The notes: a model not told the origin generated them from the letters alone. Counted from the first letter of the stretch, positions 24,646-37,438 are shown. The stretch: 64,000 bases of DNA from Vespula vulgaris (GCF_905475345.1 NC_066587.1:14996558-15060557); one strand, 5' to 3'. Numbers and translations are program-made.

Positions 24646-25139
24646 GTCTATTTCTCTCGCTCATTCACTCTCGCACGTTTTTTCTCTTGTTCACTCCGGT
24701 CGCAGCTTTACCCTCATTTTCCGACATACAAAGGTCGTCATTATAAATTGATGAGGGCACCCTGACTCTCGCAAATCTATAACGGACTGTTTGTTTGGGT
24801 GAAATTGGAGGAAAACATTGCGGTGAGCACCACCCCGGGCGATATACGCCGACCGCAGACGCTTTGGGACGGGTTCGAGGCTCGATGGCTGACCCGACGC
24901 CTGTGGGGGTGGGAGAAAGGGGTGGATGAGAGGTGGTAGCTGCTAGCAAGAGTACCAGCGTTTTTCCGTCGCGTCGTTCTTTTTCGCGGATGCACACGCG
25001 TCCACTTCTTCTCTCTCCCTCTCTCTATCTCATTTTGTCTGTTTTGTTTTTTAGTTTTTTTTCTTTTCATTTTTTCTTTTTTTTCATTTTTTTCAAAGTC
25101 CCCTTTCCCGTCAAAAGTTTGTCGCGTCCGACGACACTT

Positions 25140-25330
25140 TACTCGGGCTACCGGTAGCCGAGCACCGTGCAAACAAATTTTAACAAGTTTCCAACGATTA
25201 CGATGTTGTGTAAAAGCGGCCGCGGTTAATCGTGACGCTTTGACAGTCGTTTGGGCGTTCGTTTTGTTTAACGAGATAATGTGCAACGGTAACCGTATGT
25301 TTTCACAACTTGCTAATGAGATTGGTAATT
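25140..25330. promoter_or_regulatory. Candidate regulatory block with 14-bp palindrome
   Basis: GGCTACCGGTAGCC at 25146-25159 is a perfect palindrome. Downstream, CpG-rich complex sequence (GCGGCCGCGG near 25216) passes into TAAT-containing sequence. This is one of the more GC-rich parts of the window. The regulatory role is inferred. Confidence 0.3.
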
Positions 25331-26251
25331 AGGGAGAAATTCGTCGAAATATAAAAATTATCTTGATTACTTTGTAACGGAACTTCTCTCGGTTTGCACT
25401 TCTACCTACTGTTTTTTTCGAAACATTACCTACGCCTAATTAAGAATTTATAATATATAGAACTTATTTATCGTTCCATTTTGAAACCATTAATTATTAT
25501 TTTGTATAAGGATTTTCTTTGTTCTATTCCTGCAATATCAGCCAATTATGAAGCTAACTGGCTCGTGCCGACGTCGTTTTCAAGCTCTTGCGAGCATCGA
25601 CCGATTACGGGAGATAATTAAAAAGGTCGCGCAAGGAGGATACGAATCTCGGAGAAAAAGAGATAGTTTCCCGGTTAGAACTGTCTCTTTTAATCAGAAT
25701 TTTCATGAGCTCATCCGGACGAAAGAGTTACGTGATACTTTTCTTTGAGTTAAAAGGGAAAACCTTTTCCAACAATCTTCGAGCGAGAGAAAGTTAAAGA
25801 GAGAGAAAGGAAAAGAGAGAGAGAGAAAGACGTTTAAAACTTACTAAAATCTTTGTCCTAACGAAAAAAGAAAAAAAATCAGTAGCCGAATAGCCAATAG
25901 AACTCTTCTTCTTTCTCGGAGAACACTTTCTTTTTTATAAACTCATCCCTTATATAACTCTGAACGAGAAAATGAAGACGAGTTACTAGATTTTTACAAG
26001 CGCAGAAAAAGAGAACAACAAAGGGAAGGAATAAAAACGAGATAACAAAACTATAAGATCGATTAAAATCGAATCAAATTCGAATCCTTCGTCAACGAAT
26101 CTAACCCTTTTAACTTGTTTAATAATCGTAAGTCGGAACGCTCGAAGACTCGAGTAGGTACTTTATTTTCCTTGCGAACTATGCGCGGGAAATCCTTAAC
26201 GAAAGCCGTTTATAGCTCATTACGATCTCGTTTAGGAGATGAGAAACGAGG

Positions 26252-26325
26252 AAGATGGAGAAGAAGAAGAAGGAAGAGAAGAAGGAAGAAGAAAAGGAGG
26301 AGGAGGAATAGGAAGAAGAAGAGAA
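26252..26325. repeat. (GAA/GGA)n purine tract
   Basis: Long purine-only trinucleotide-like tract. Frames through it give Arg/Lys or Glu/Gly repeats, not a real protein. Confidence 0.92.
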
Positions 26326-26545
26326 CGGAAAGGCCAATGGAGAAACATCGTCGGATTTATGATCGTTTTACCAAAGCAGAATGATGGAAGAGCCGCTACC
26401 GTAAAAACTACTTGTCTTTCTCTTTTCTTCTCTTCGTCTCTCTCTCTCTTTTTCTTCCTTTCTCTATTTCTCTCTAACGACTAGTAGGACAAATTCAAAA
26501 GTATCCACGCGCTCTTTTCTCATCCATCGTCTCACTCAATCGACC

Positions 26546-26549
<4 letters not shown>

Positions 26550-26599
<50 letters not shown>
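26550..26599. repeat. (CT)25 microsatellite
   Basis: Perfect CT run of 50 bp. Confidence 0.98.
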
Positions 26600-26604
<5 letters not shown>

Positions 26605-26949
26605 ACTATCTCTTTTTTTCTCTTTACAACGTTGTACGCCTACACGAAGAATAGACGACCTTTCATTCACGAGGCACGTATTATTTGTCACTTTCCGACA
26701 ATGCTGGAGAAATCCTTCGAAGTCCGCCGAGAGTCTCACACGGCCGTACGAACGACCATGAGCACACCTTTTTTCGTAAAGAGAAAGAGCGAGAAAGAGA
26801 GAAAGAGATGAAATTTCGTCAAGGGAGCTTGATTTATGATCGGTCGACCTTCTTTTTCCCACCCTTTTCGTCTCCCTTCGTCATCACCCTCGTACTGACC
26901 GTAAAGCACTCGTCGTCCAAACAAAAAGAAAGAGAGACAAATAGGTAGG

Positions 26950-26970
26950 TAGATAGATAGATAGATAGAT
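26950..26970. repeat. (GATA)5 microsatellite
   Basis: About five GATA units after two TAGG units. Confidence 0.94.
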
Positions 26971-27846
26971 AAAGGGAGAAAAAGAAAAAGAAAAAGAGAG
27001 AAAAGAAAAAAGAAAATTCGGCGTTATAGACGACGATGTCACTTCGTTCAAACAACGTTAATCAACACTTTTCTTTGATACGTTCTAACTACTTACGCGA
27101 ATCGAGTTTGTTATTACGTAGACTGGAATTAAATCCATTTTTCTCGTCATTTTTCTAACGATATGACGTAAGTATTGAATTAAATGAAACCGAGTTGACG
27201 TTACTGCGATTTGTTTTCGACGGCCATTCGATCGTATTGGTTTTTTTTCTTTTGATTATTTCTAAAACTGATATATCCGTTTCGTTTGTAAACAATAAAA
27301 AAAAGGATGACGATCTGTAATGAAATTTGTTGCTTTCAATCAGATCAGTATTATCTTAAAAAATAACTGTTGAAACCGTATGACAAATTTTTAATGAAAT
27401 TCAATATAAATTTATAGATTAATAAGTATGCGATATATTGGTAGGGAATAAATTTTGCGAGGGGATATCAGGAAAACGGTAAATTCATCATTGTTAAAAT
27501 GATCTAGGAGCATTTTACATAGAACGTTCTTAGGATACCTACCGTTCGAGCTTCTTGTCGTCGCGAAGGGGGTAATAACTCAGCGATTTTAATTTCAGCA
27601 TGCTATGGCGAAGCCATTAATACGATCATAAATCGTAGCTCAAATCGGTATTCTCGCTTGATTACACCGTCGAATTAAGTAGAGCGCCGGGGCACGGTAT
27701 ATCTTCGATAATCTCAGGGCTGTTCTCGATTTAGCCGAGGCGAGTGCTCCCATGGGCCACTCTATTCTACGATCTCGTCTTCCCTTCCTTCCTTCCTGCG
27801 AGCTTTTCTAATAGCGTGAAACCATCTTGTGATTCATACCTCATTA

Positions 27847-27875
27847 TTCTTTCGTTTGGATATCAAACGAAAGAA
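27847..27875. repeat. Perfect inverted repeat, 12-bp arms
   Basis: TTCTTTCGTTTG (27847-27858) and CAAACGAAAGAA (27864-27875) are exact reverse complements around GATAT. The stem is too short for a microRNA precursor and has no terminator-like T run. It could be a dyad binding site. Confidence 0.7.
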
Positions 27876-28730
27876 CTACTGTGGATGTATATCTATTTGA
27901 AAATTTTACGATGTATCGTTGAAACATGATAAAGAGTTTATATCTTCGATTCCGTTGGTTTTATATTCTTTTATAAAAATAGTAGCAGTGATCGAGTCGA
28001 TATTGAAAGAATATCTTCTCAGAAATGATATAAAAACTTTGAACGAATCTCGTTGTTCGTTTTATGTAATAAAAAAGAAGTTACACGCAAAAAAGGAAAG
28101 AGAGGAAAAGAAGAGAGAGAAAGAACATATTACAAATATCATGGAGACATCTAAGCAATATATATCATTGTGATCGCATCCACTGACATTCGACGGGACA
28201 ACGAAAATCCCCAAACGCAGGATGGATTGGCCCTCAAGGGTACGAAGACGTATCCGTTGAAATCGATACGAAGAAGAAATTCGTGGCTATCGACGAAATA
28301 GTTCTAGGACAGAAAGCATTCTCTAAGATGTCGGTCGGATTGAAACGATTTTCAGAAGGGTCAAAGGGATTTCTCGTATCCAGCCAAGGTCTAAGAAGAA
28401 TGAAAGTATATTTGGAAAGTAGGTCGGGGAAGGTAACGAGTAATTGGTCGTAAGGAAACTCTCCATGTTCCTTTCTACGGTCCTTGTCGTTAAGGTGTCT
28501 GGGAGAAAAAGGTGAAGGAGGAGGAGGAGAAGGAAGAAGAAACAGAAAACATTTCTTCGACGTTGGGTACGTCTCGAATAAAACGTGGTTGTGGTGTTAA
28601 TCAAGAGCTAGGACTTTTTATGAGGGTCGAAGGAAGGATAGTGGAAAGAGAGGATATACTCCTAGTCAAACACGTGAGTCGATCTCTTTGTGCGTGATAT
28701 TGTCGTGAAAATAGAAACGGAGAGAAAGAA

Positions 28731-28769
<39 letters not shown>
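28731..28769. repeat. (AG)n tract with one AAAG interruption
   Basis: Two AG runs of about 19 bp separated by a single extra A. Confidence 0.95.
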
Positions 28770-29374
28770 ATAAATAAAGAGAGGAAAAATAGAAAACAAG
28801 AGAGAAAAAATAGGAAGAGAGAAAGAGAGAGAGGATCGAAGTAAATGATGAAACGGAGAAAGGGATGATCGAACGAACGATCGATTCGAACTGAAGGAAG
28901 AAGGTTAGAGGATGGCAGTACTGCTGCCGTTTCTGCCGTTGCTGCTCTTCTTCGTATCTTCCTCTTCCGCTGCCTGCGGCCAGATTAGATTGCTTACCAC
29001 CCATCCCGTCCACTTTGCTCGGACTCCCACTCTTATCCTTCAAGATACATGTCTTTCCCTTTTTCTCTCTTTTTTTTTTCTCAAGAGAGAGAAAGAGTCT
29101 TGATGGAACGTCTTGGAAGGTATCACATGGTATTGCTGTAATCGAAGTGCAGACACCGTTGTTAAACCTACGTATTAAGGCTTTTTTCGAATTCGTAATA
29201 TTATCTCGAATCTTAGATTCTTTTCGAAAGTTTTTTCTATCACGTCATTAATCTCACATTTATAGAGAGAAAATTTATCTTGTAAATAATTTTTAGCGTA
29301 TTTAGTAATAGATATTACTTCATAGTCGTTATTCTACTTCATTATCGACGCGAACAGCTTTCGTGCTTTATCCA

Positions 29375-29580
29375 TCCCCGAGTTATCGCTGTTACAAAGC
29401 GAGCTACCTCGCTTAACATCCCAACCTTGGATAATCGAGATAGCGGCGTAATTGAGACATGGTCGTGTTACGGACAGACTATAACCAAGGACGTAATTTC
29501 TTGGGTATAATTGAAACAAAGTCGGTAGCCTCGAACTCAGATTTTCGGGATAATTGAGGTCAGTGTATCGCGTTACAAGC
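29375..29580. repeat. Possible decayed minisatellite with TAATYGAR words
   Basis: Four words of the form TAATYGAR (TAATCGAG, TAATTGAG, TAATTGAA, TAATTGAG) recur between about 29432 and 29556. AATCGAGATAGC at 29433-29444 is the exact reverse complement of GCTATCTCGATT at 52831-52842, inside the clearer 14-bp array, so this may be an older minus-strand member of that family. A homeodomain-site cluster is the alternative reading. Confidence 0.35.
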
Positions 29581-30896
29581 TATTGTGGTCTCTCAGGATA
29601 ATAAGAAAACCATGTAATCGATCTGAGGAACGTACGAGCAATAATTATAGGATGTTCTACGGTCTACAGATGTTTCGTAACGAGAGAATGGGGATGGCGA
29701 AAATAGGGTGATCAGGATGGTATCGTTAGCAAGTCGTCGAGTTTTCCTATCGTCTCTTTGACGTCGCATCGTGTTCAGTACCGCAACGAGAATAAACTTG
29801 AAAAGGAGATTGGAATAAGAGAGACGAAGTTGTACGTTTAGTTCAGTAGTCATTAGCGAATATTCCTTTGATCGAATTTCATTGTTAAGATCGTTCGTTA
29901 AGAATCATCGATGCTGTCTGAAATATTTTCAAAAGAACGTATATTCTTTGTCGCTCATACGATGTATATCTGTTCATAAAATTTTTAATACGTTTATCGT
30001 CGAATAAGTTCTTTTTCATTTATATTCATATAAAAATGAAAATGCAAAAGCGTTTTATATCTTTCGCCAGATTTTACTCTTCCTCTTTTTACAATCGTTG
30101 CTATCAACCTCGTAAATTTAAAAATTTTATAAATCTTTTAAATCGATGCATTATTTCCGATCGCATTATAACTGGCCGCGTTATAACAAAAATCGATAAC
30201 CAGAGATTTAAGAATATTGAAACGGTAAACTTTTTTTTGCGTGCAAAAGAAGCTTTAGAATCATTCTAATTTCTAATTGTTGACATTCGTAAAGGAAGAC
30301 GACTCAATGAGAAAATAAGTAGTTTTAATTAGACATCGAGAGATAACGGAAGACTGATTTTAAGATAGGAAATGAAAAGGTCGACAGACAAGGGGTAAGG
30401 ATGGTATAAGACTCGGCGTAGATTCGTTCTGGCAGAAGCGGGTCACCGTTACGAGATCACCGCAAATAAATACCAGTGTACTCCAGCGAGGCGAACCCTC
30501 GATGCGCCTACCACATGACAGCCTTAATTTCATTTCGTCGATAGAATTCTGTCTGCTCTGTGGGAACGTTCTCCTCACTCGAGATTGATCGGGAAACGAA
30601 GTGCTTCGCAATTTTATCAATGCCGACCTACGATGTCGTAAACTTTTTCCCTTTAGTCTCCCCTCTCAAGTGCTAGAGACTATCTTGGATTTACAGAAGA
30701 AGGAACGGATTGAACGTTTACGAGCTAAAGAATCTCAAGCGTTGAATCTTTTATAGACTGGATACATTAATTCTCTACTTGATATATGAATACCGTTGAT
30801 ATATATAATCGCTTTTAAAAGACTAATTCGTATCGATCGATATTATTACGAATTATTATTTCTAACTTATCTATCGATGATTCTGGAGATTTGAAT

Positions 30897-30926
30897 GAAA
30901 GAAAAGAAAAGAAAAGAAAAGAAAAG
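30897..30926. repeat. (GAAAA)n microsatellite
   Basis: Five to six pentanucleotide units. Confidence 0.95.
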
Positions 30927-31453
30927 AGAGAAAGATCGGTACTTCTTTTATCGTAACTATTTCTATTGTAAATTAAATTGTAAAACGTTCTATAGATCCA
31001 TTCTGTCGATGTAGAATTGTTTAAAAAGCATATTATTATATCGGAAATAATACATTTTTATATGGACAAAGAGCTATGCAAATTTCTTCGTGGAAGGAAC
31101 ATAATAATAACATAATAATAATAATCTCATATTATTATGGTGCAGGTCGATGATCCGATCAGAATCGATGAATTGTTTAGTAAACAAGGTGGATCGTTTA
31201 TGGACAAAATCGAAGGCGATAATCTCAGGATCATTAGATTTATTCTGAAGTTATGTTTAGCGTCTTACGTTAATCCATGGAAGCAGCGTGTACAATGGCC
31301 TTTTGCCAATGACAGTCCCAACTCGTCGTGTAAACGGAATGAATGGGATCAGCGCAGCGTATGCCTGCTCGAGATCGTTGGGAAGGTTCAACGAAGTCCT
31401 CGTTCCACAGTGGCATCGTTGGCTTCGCTACCATTCGAGTCGTTGATTGTACC

Positions 31454-31489
31454 ACGACAACGACGACTACGACGACAATGACGATGACG
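31454..31489. repeat. (CGA)n-rich triplet tract
   Basis: CGACAACGACGACTACGACG-type triplets, imperfect. Confidence 0.8.
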
Positions 31490-31576
31490 TTGGCTATGAC
31501 GAGAAATCTCGTGCGTAGATACTGGTCGTTGTTAATTACTGTCAAATCGCGGCCTAGTTCATAGCGCATTAATTTA

Positions 31577-31599
31577 ATAGGACGTAAACTACGTCCTAT
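31577..31599. repeat. Perfect inverted repeat, 10-bp arms
   Basis: ATAGGACGTA (31577-31586) and TACGTCCTAT (31590-31599) are exact reverse complements around AAC. CGCAT and ATGCG words outside could extend pairing across an asymmetric bulge. Confidence 0.7.
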
Positions 31600-33094
31600 A
31601 TGCGTCACGATATTCATTTAGAGTTCTTTTCCCTTCTCTCTTTCTCTTTCTCTTTCTCGCCAACGTGTTTCATAGTTCCCTCCGAAAACAGCAACCTCGT
31701 TGAAAGAAAATTGTTAACTAACGAGATCGCGAAGGATGGAGGTTTTGTCTACGGCTAATATATGTGTACTTATGTACAATATTTTAGGTCAGAGATATTT
31801 TGGAATTTCTAACTTTAAGAAAACGAGATCTTTTATGTGTGTGTGTGTGTATTGTTAGCTTTTACATTTTACGTATTTATCTACTAATATTTGTAATTAT
31901 ATCGTAATAATCATTTCGAAAAAAATATCTACGTTTTAATATCGATTAATCGTAAGAGAAAGTTATCTCGATGACGAATAAAAACAAAATTCGAGAGAAA
32001 TCCGTACGAGTACGTTCGAATTTTAATTTCGAAGTGAACGCATGCACGAAGTAATCAGAATTTCTATCGGGTTTCGTTCAACTCGTATATACACTATATA
32101 TACCGTGCATACAACGATGCTCCATACATACGAGTTTAACGGTGTGCATGGGTAGTTGGCCGTATAGCTTTCATTAAAATCCGAAAATGCTGGACCGATC
32201 GGGTGCTATTCAGTAATTATTATAGCCACGATTGCGATTGTCGTTGTTCGAACAGTGTCGGTAATTTTCATTTAATACATACTACCAATAAACGATATCG
32301 TTACTATTTCTACCTTCCTATATCCTCTTTTCTCTTTATCCTCCCAGCGTGTCTATATATGACGTTTCGACGAAAATACGACGGAAGCATCGATTGCCGC
32401 GTTCGTAATTAGCGCGAACTGCACACGACAACGAACTAGCCGAGTCGAACGAACCGAGGCGAAGCGAGTGAAGCTTTCAAACGGGAAGGCCATTCGCAAA
32501 AATCGCAATTGGTCAGTACGAGCGATCTGCATAAAGCTAAATGTCGATTTCCCCACTATCCCCAACCCCTCTCCTCCCCCTTTCCTCTCTCATCCCCTTC
32601 CCAGTCTCTTTTCGTAGCTTTCGTCGGTCTTTTGATCTCCATTAAATTTCCCCTTACCCCGGCACTCTATTTATTTTTTCCTTTTCCAGTCTTTAACCTA
32701 ACATAGAGGAAAATATAGAATGAATCACTATACAGAGAGAAATAGAAAGAACGAATGCGAATAACGTCGATTTTGCCACTATCGGCAAATGATAAAACCG
32801 GAGGTAAAGGTGAAATTGTAATCGATTCATAATGAATATTTGGGTTGGCAGGACAATTAACTTGTTCGGTAATACGATAGGCAAACGATACAGTTCGGCA
32901 AACGAACGCCGTTCTAACTCCGGTGTGGTTCGACGATAGAGCAATATCGACGCGAGAGCTACATACCCCGATCGTTTCGCGGCTTTTAACCACGCTGTGA
33001 AGCTTTCGATGAAAAGCATGCGTTTTTTTTCTTCATTTCCTTTTTGGAACGAACGATAGAGAAAAAAAATACATAGCGCATGCGCGTACATTAC

Positions 33095-33250
33095 TTTCTC
33101 TGTCTTTCTGTTTCTCTCTCTCTCTCTCTCTCTCCCTCTCTCTTTCTCTCTCTATCTATCTATATCTATCTATCTATCTGTCTATCTATCTATCTCTCTC
33201 TATCTATCTCTCTTTCTCTCTCTCTCTCTGTCTCTCTCTGTTTCTATCAC
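33095..33250. repeat. Compound (CT)n/(CTAT)n tract
   Basis: CT repeats alternate with CTAT repeats (about 33150-33205) over roughly 150 bp. Confidence 0.93.
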
Positions 33251-33548
33251 TTTTTCTCTCATTCAATGAACGGAGTAATATACGAAAGGGCGAGTTAGAA
33301 TTTTGCGTTTGGCGAATTGTTTCGAGTACTATGCACGAACGTACCCTCTCGTTCGGTACGTTCACCAGAGAAAGAGAGAGTGAGACAAAGAGAGGATGCT
33401 TTATGAAACGTTCGAAGCTTTTTGTCAAAGCTACGGCCGATGCACGATTTATGAATCTCGCTGGTTTTAGTAAAATTCCTTTTGAGTGGATTTGTCGATG
33501 GCCGGATTTAATATCGTCTCTCCCTGTGTATATTCCCCCTCTTTCTTT

Positions 33549-33574
33549 TTCTCTTTCTCTTTCTCTTTCTCTTT
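33549..33574. repeat. (CTCTTT)4 repeat
   Basis: Hexanucleotide repeats, nearly perfect. Confidence 0.92.
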
Positions 33575-33827
33575 TGAGAGATCGCCGCAATATACCGGAA
33601 AATGTAGACACGTGTAAAAGTATTTTACCATTTGCTGAATAATCATCGATCTTCTGACTTTCGTTTCCAGCCATCGAAACGTTTCTATCGATTAGATATT
33701 TAATATTTGTTATGTTTCTTTGTTAATGATTCTAATAAATCTTCTGTTATTTTGTTAAGAACAATGATATGAATTGTTTGAAAATTATTAGTCACGTTTA
33801 ATCGAAAAAGGAAGTTGATCACATTTT

Positions 33828-33829
<2 letters not shown>

Positions 33830-33890
<61 letters not shown>

Positions 33891-33900
33891 GCGCGCGTAT
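33830..33900. repeat. 71-bp alternating purine/pyrimidine tract with (AC)28
   Basis: Perfect AC repeats from 33831 to 33887 pass without a break into TACGCGCGCGTAT, so purines and pyrimidines alternate strictly for 71 bp. Such sequence, especially with CG steps, is the classic Z-DNA former. It is the only long CA/GT tract in the window. Confidence 0.95.
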
Positions 33901-34244
33901 TTGACGACTTTCTATTTTCCATTTGTCGACTTGCCTCAAAGCTACCCTTAGTTGGCTCAGAGTTTCATTTTTCCCCCACGATGCAACCTCGATCTCGCTC
34001 ATTGCATCCTTGAAAACAACGCTGAAAGAAAAACTAGTGAATTTACGCTTCGAAGCCGACTCGACCTTAATTCCTTTTTCCACGATGTTGCGTACGCTTA
34101 TTAAGTTCTTTTTTATTCAAAAATAAAAAAAGACTGCAAAATCTAAAAAGAAAACGTCTACACACGTTGATCGTAATATACTTTGCGTAATTATTTCTTT
34201 TTATTCGAAGACCTACTTTTTCAATTTAATCGTAATAAAAAAAT

Positions 34245-34247
<3 letters not shown>

Positions 34248-34286
<39 letters not shown>
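34248..34286. repeat. (AT)19 microsatellite
   Basis: Perfect AT run of 39 bp. Confidence 0.97.
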
Positions 34287-34290
<4 letters not shown>

Positions 34291-35617
34291 CGCGTATGCA
34301 TGTGTGTATATTATTATCGCATACGATATATACTTATATAAATATATAAAAACAAAAATTAAAATCTTTCTTACACATTGAAATCCATTTTTTGTCAAAC
34401 ATATTGGATTCGAGGATTTCATTGAAATGATCTCACGAAGGAAAGAAAGATTGTAAATCTTCGTATAGAAACGTTTTGAACTGGTCTGGATACACGCGTT
34501 CTTTGCGTTGAAGAAAAGTCGTGCGAGTGAACAAGGCGAAAGTATGTAGGATAAAACGGCGGCTGTTTATCGAAACGTCAGGCACAGACTGCCTATCAAA
34601 AACAGAAGCTGCTATGGAGATCTCTCCCCGTTTACTGTACGCTCGATTTCGCGTATATACTGAAAACGTTTGTTTATAGTTAATACGAAGACTACAGAGA
34701 AATGGTGTGTCTCTGTGCCTCTTTCTTTCTCGTTTTCTCATCTTTCCGTATTCTCTTATCGTTTTATCGATATATAACCGGAATGCCGAAGTTGAAACGT
34801 TGCTTTCATACATATACATATATAGACGTATACATATATAGCGTATATTTACGTATTTGTTTACGTGTACTTTCAGAACGATCTATAGAATGAACCTTCT
34901 CGAATATTCATTCAAAAAATCGAATGTAATTGAATGTATATCGATATAAAAAGATTTTAAATACGATAACTTTTTTTATATATGAGAGATTTTTATGAAA
35001 AGATTTTAATATAATAAAAGACGTGTTCTCCATCAAATATGTCGACTAATGGAGCGAATAAATTGCAAAAGCGATGAAAAAATTGGAGTGAAATTTAACA
35101 TTACAAAAGAGCGAACAAAAGTCTGAAAATATACCTATATATATATATATATAAATATATAAAATTCATCATCTGCTATGGCGAAATCATTATGCACGTA
35201 TTCCTATTATTTTTGTTTAACTTATAAAGTCACGCATATTATAAATGCGTACCAACGGCGCCTAAATAACCAAAATAATATATAATAAATTTTGCTTGCA
35301 AACACTATGAAATGAACCACACTGTAAAACTTAACGTGTGTTCGTTTTCGCGAGAACACTGGGATGCGTTTTTTTAAATAGAAGTGCATTACGTGTGCGT
35401 GCTCATGCATACGTAATTATGTGCGAATCATACGAATTTACGTGTATTTATGTTCGCGTACGTGCACGAAGCTTCGTTTCACATCGTCATAGAAAGAGGA
35501 AACAAAATCCAAAAACAGGACTGAAGTTCTGTTGAAAACTTTGTTCCTTCAGTCATTTACTCTTCTTCTTCTCTCTATTTTTCACTTTATATATAATACA
35601 TAGAATTACAGTATATA

Positions 35618-35620
35618 TAC

Positions 35621-35669
<49 letters not shown>
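35618..35669. repeat. Compound (ATAC)n-(AT)18 microsatellite
   Basis: About four ATAC units lead into a 37-bp perfect AT run. Confidence 0.96.
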
Positions 35670-35674
<5 letters not shown>

Positions 35675-36164
35675 GCATAGATTTCTTTCTCTCTTTCTCT
35701 CTTTCTTTCTTTTCTTCTCTACCTTCATCGAGTCTCTCTGAAACTAAATACGAGACATTTGAAACATATAAAAGAATAATTTTTCGAAGATTTATATTAT
35801 TATCAAATATCTCGTTCGCATGACTACCTTCGTAAGTTGATTATATTTCGCCCGTTCTTCGTTAAAAAGTGAAAACGAATACGACGGTACGGTATTGTCC
35901 CTTCGATAGGAGTGAAAACGGTAGCCGAGCGAGAGAAAGAGAGAAAAAGAGACGGAACGATCTTTTTGTCTTCTAAAAAAGCAATTTGTTTGCTTCACAG
36001 CCGGATGGTTGCAAAACCAATCAGCGAGTTCTCGCTCGAACGGAAGATTCAGCAGGTGGACAAAGACCCGCGGTTGGATAAAAAAATAATAATAGAAAAA
36101 CAAAAAATAAAAAGGATAAAAAAAACAGAAAAAAAGAAAGGCTCTTCGAAAACGTTATTAGTGC

Positions 36165-36166
<2 letters not shown>

Positions 36167-36208
<42 letters not shown>
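36167..36208. repeat. (GA)21 microsatellite
   Basis: Perfect GA run of 42 bp. It faces a shorter CT run at about 36526-36547. Confidence 0.97.
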
Positions 36209-36211
<3 letters not shown>

Positions 36212-36525
36212 GTTTGGTTATCAATTGGTAGCGTGATAAATTTTGGCGAATGTTTTTTCGTTGATAGATACCTAATATCGAACGTAGTCGAAGAATGATC
36301 GAAAGGGACATAAGCGATCCGTATTCATGATTTCTCTCGTTTCATACAAAATATTGTTTTCCAATATCGATCGCAGAGAATATTACGAACAAAATTCGTC
36401 GTTATCAACTGGTAACTTCGTGACATGGTAAAATGGCGTAGGTACGCATTCTTTTTTCGTCATACACTTTTTAATATGAAACACTTTTATTATTTCTTTT
36501 TTCCATACCTCTCCACTCCCATCTT

Positions 36526-36547
36526 TCTCTCTCTCTCTCTCTCTCTT
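36526..36547. repeat. (CT)n microsatellite
   Basis: CT run of about 22 bp, opposite in sense to the GA run 320 bp upstream. Confidence 0.93.
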
Positions 36548-37438
36548 TCTGAAAAACGTAGTAGCGTTCGTACGAAGAGACACTTTTTCGAGCATGGGAT
36601 CGTTACGCATTTACGTGACAAAAATGCAGCGTCGCGCCGTAGCAATGCACGATATAAATTTAGGGAAGGGAGAAGGGAAAGCCGTTCTCCGTGCACTTTG
36701 CTTCGAAACGATCGGAAGTGGGCGGAAAAAGCTCGTGCTAAAACGATCATCGTAAAGTCGTTCGATGGCGAGGAAGAAATCGGAAATTTCATTTGGGACG
36801 ACTGCTGGCATATCGCCTACGTCACCGACACGAATCTATTCGAATTTCGTTCTGCAAAAAGACGGATGGGACTCGTGGCAATGAAACGGATTCAAACTGG
36901 CAGATAACAAAGCTCGATTGTTCTCTCGGCTAGTAGTAGTCGGCTTAATTGATCGATCGCTTCGAAGTAAATCGCTGTTATACGTGTCGCTCGCTGGACG
37001 TGGACCTGAATAATTTAAAGGGAAAGTGACTACCGAATCCCTCATCTTATCTTCTTTTTCTTCTTTCTTTATCTTCTCTCTTTCTTCCTCTCCCTCTCTC
37101 TTTCTCTCGCTCTCTCTCTCTCTCTCTCTTTCTTTTCTCTTTCTTCTTCCCTTCTTATACTTCCTTCTACCTCTATGAATTTTTACCCCGAGATCACTTC
37201 GTTCACGTTCCCTTTCAGAAATGTGATTTCGTCGGTAACACCTTCGAGAAAATTGCGCACACTTCGCTTGCCGCAAATTAATGTAGCTCGCATACGTGAG
37301 CCTACGTAATGAAAAAAGAAAAAAGAAAAAAAGGGGCGTTTTGCCTGTGCATGGAAAAAAATTTCTTTATTTTCGCGAATTTTACCGACAAAATATTTCC
37401 TAGTTTTTCGAAAAAGTCCGCTTTTTTTTCTTTCTTTC

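Larger units (their letters stand above)
20001..27000. other. Non-coding block 4: no gene seen, microsatellite-dense
   Basis: No exon can be supported. CT/GA tracts recur roughly every 0.5-1 kb, along with GAA-type tracts (20766-20816, 26252-26325), TTTA repeats (21076-21103) and GATA repeats (21663-21684, 26950-26970). Complex blocks lie at 21725-21870, 23200-23400, 24820-24920 and 25140-25330. The stretch 19430-19560 just before the block is also complex, with a short dyad at 19482-19500, but no gene is recognisable. Confidence 0.6.
27001..33000. other. Non-coding block 5: no gene seen
   Basis: No exon can be supported. The block contains a 12-bp-arm inverted repeat (27847-27875), GA tracts at 28731-28769 and a TAATYGAR-rich decayed repeat at 29375-29580. 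There are also a GAAAA repeat (30897-30926), CGA-rich triplets (31454-31489) and a 10-bp-arm dyad (31577-31599). Complex sequence also occurs at 27560-27790, 30440-30620, 31140-31400 and 32860-33010. The 114-residue frame at 31137-31481 lies in complex DNA but resembles nothing I recognise. Confidence 0.6.

Noticed and set aside
24113..24664. 183-codon minus-strand frame
   Set aside because: It begins in one GA/CT tract and passes through another, giving Arg/Glu then Ser/Leu runs.
26550..26599. Regular repeats that might suggest a CRISPR array
   Set aside because: They are dinucleotide microsatellites without spacers, and the DNA is eukaryotic.
31137..31481. 114-codon plus-strand frame
   Set aside because: Non-repetitive, but it ends in a CGA triplet tract (Arg-rich tail) and no domain is seen. 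An antisense frame covers the same stretch.
36425..36907. 160-codon plus-strand frame with a complex C-terminal half
   Set aside because: The last 100 or so residues are not repeat-derived, but I recognise no family. The opposite strand is also open over much of it, and no splice or promoter context is evident.
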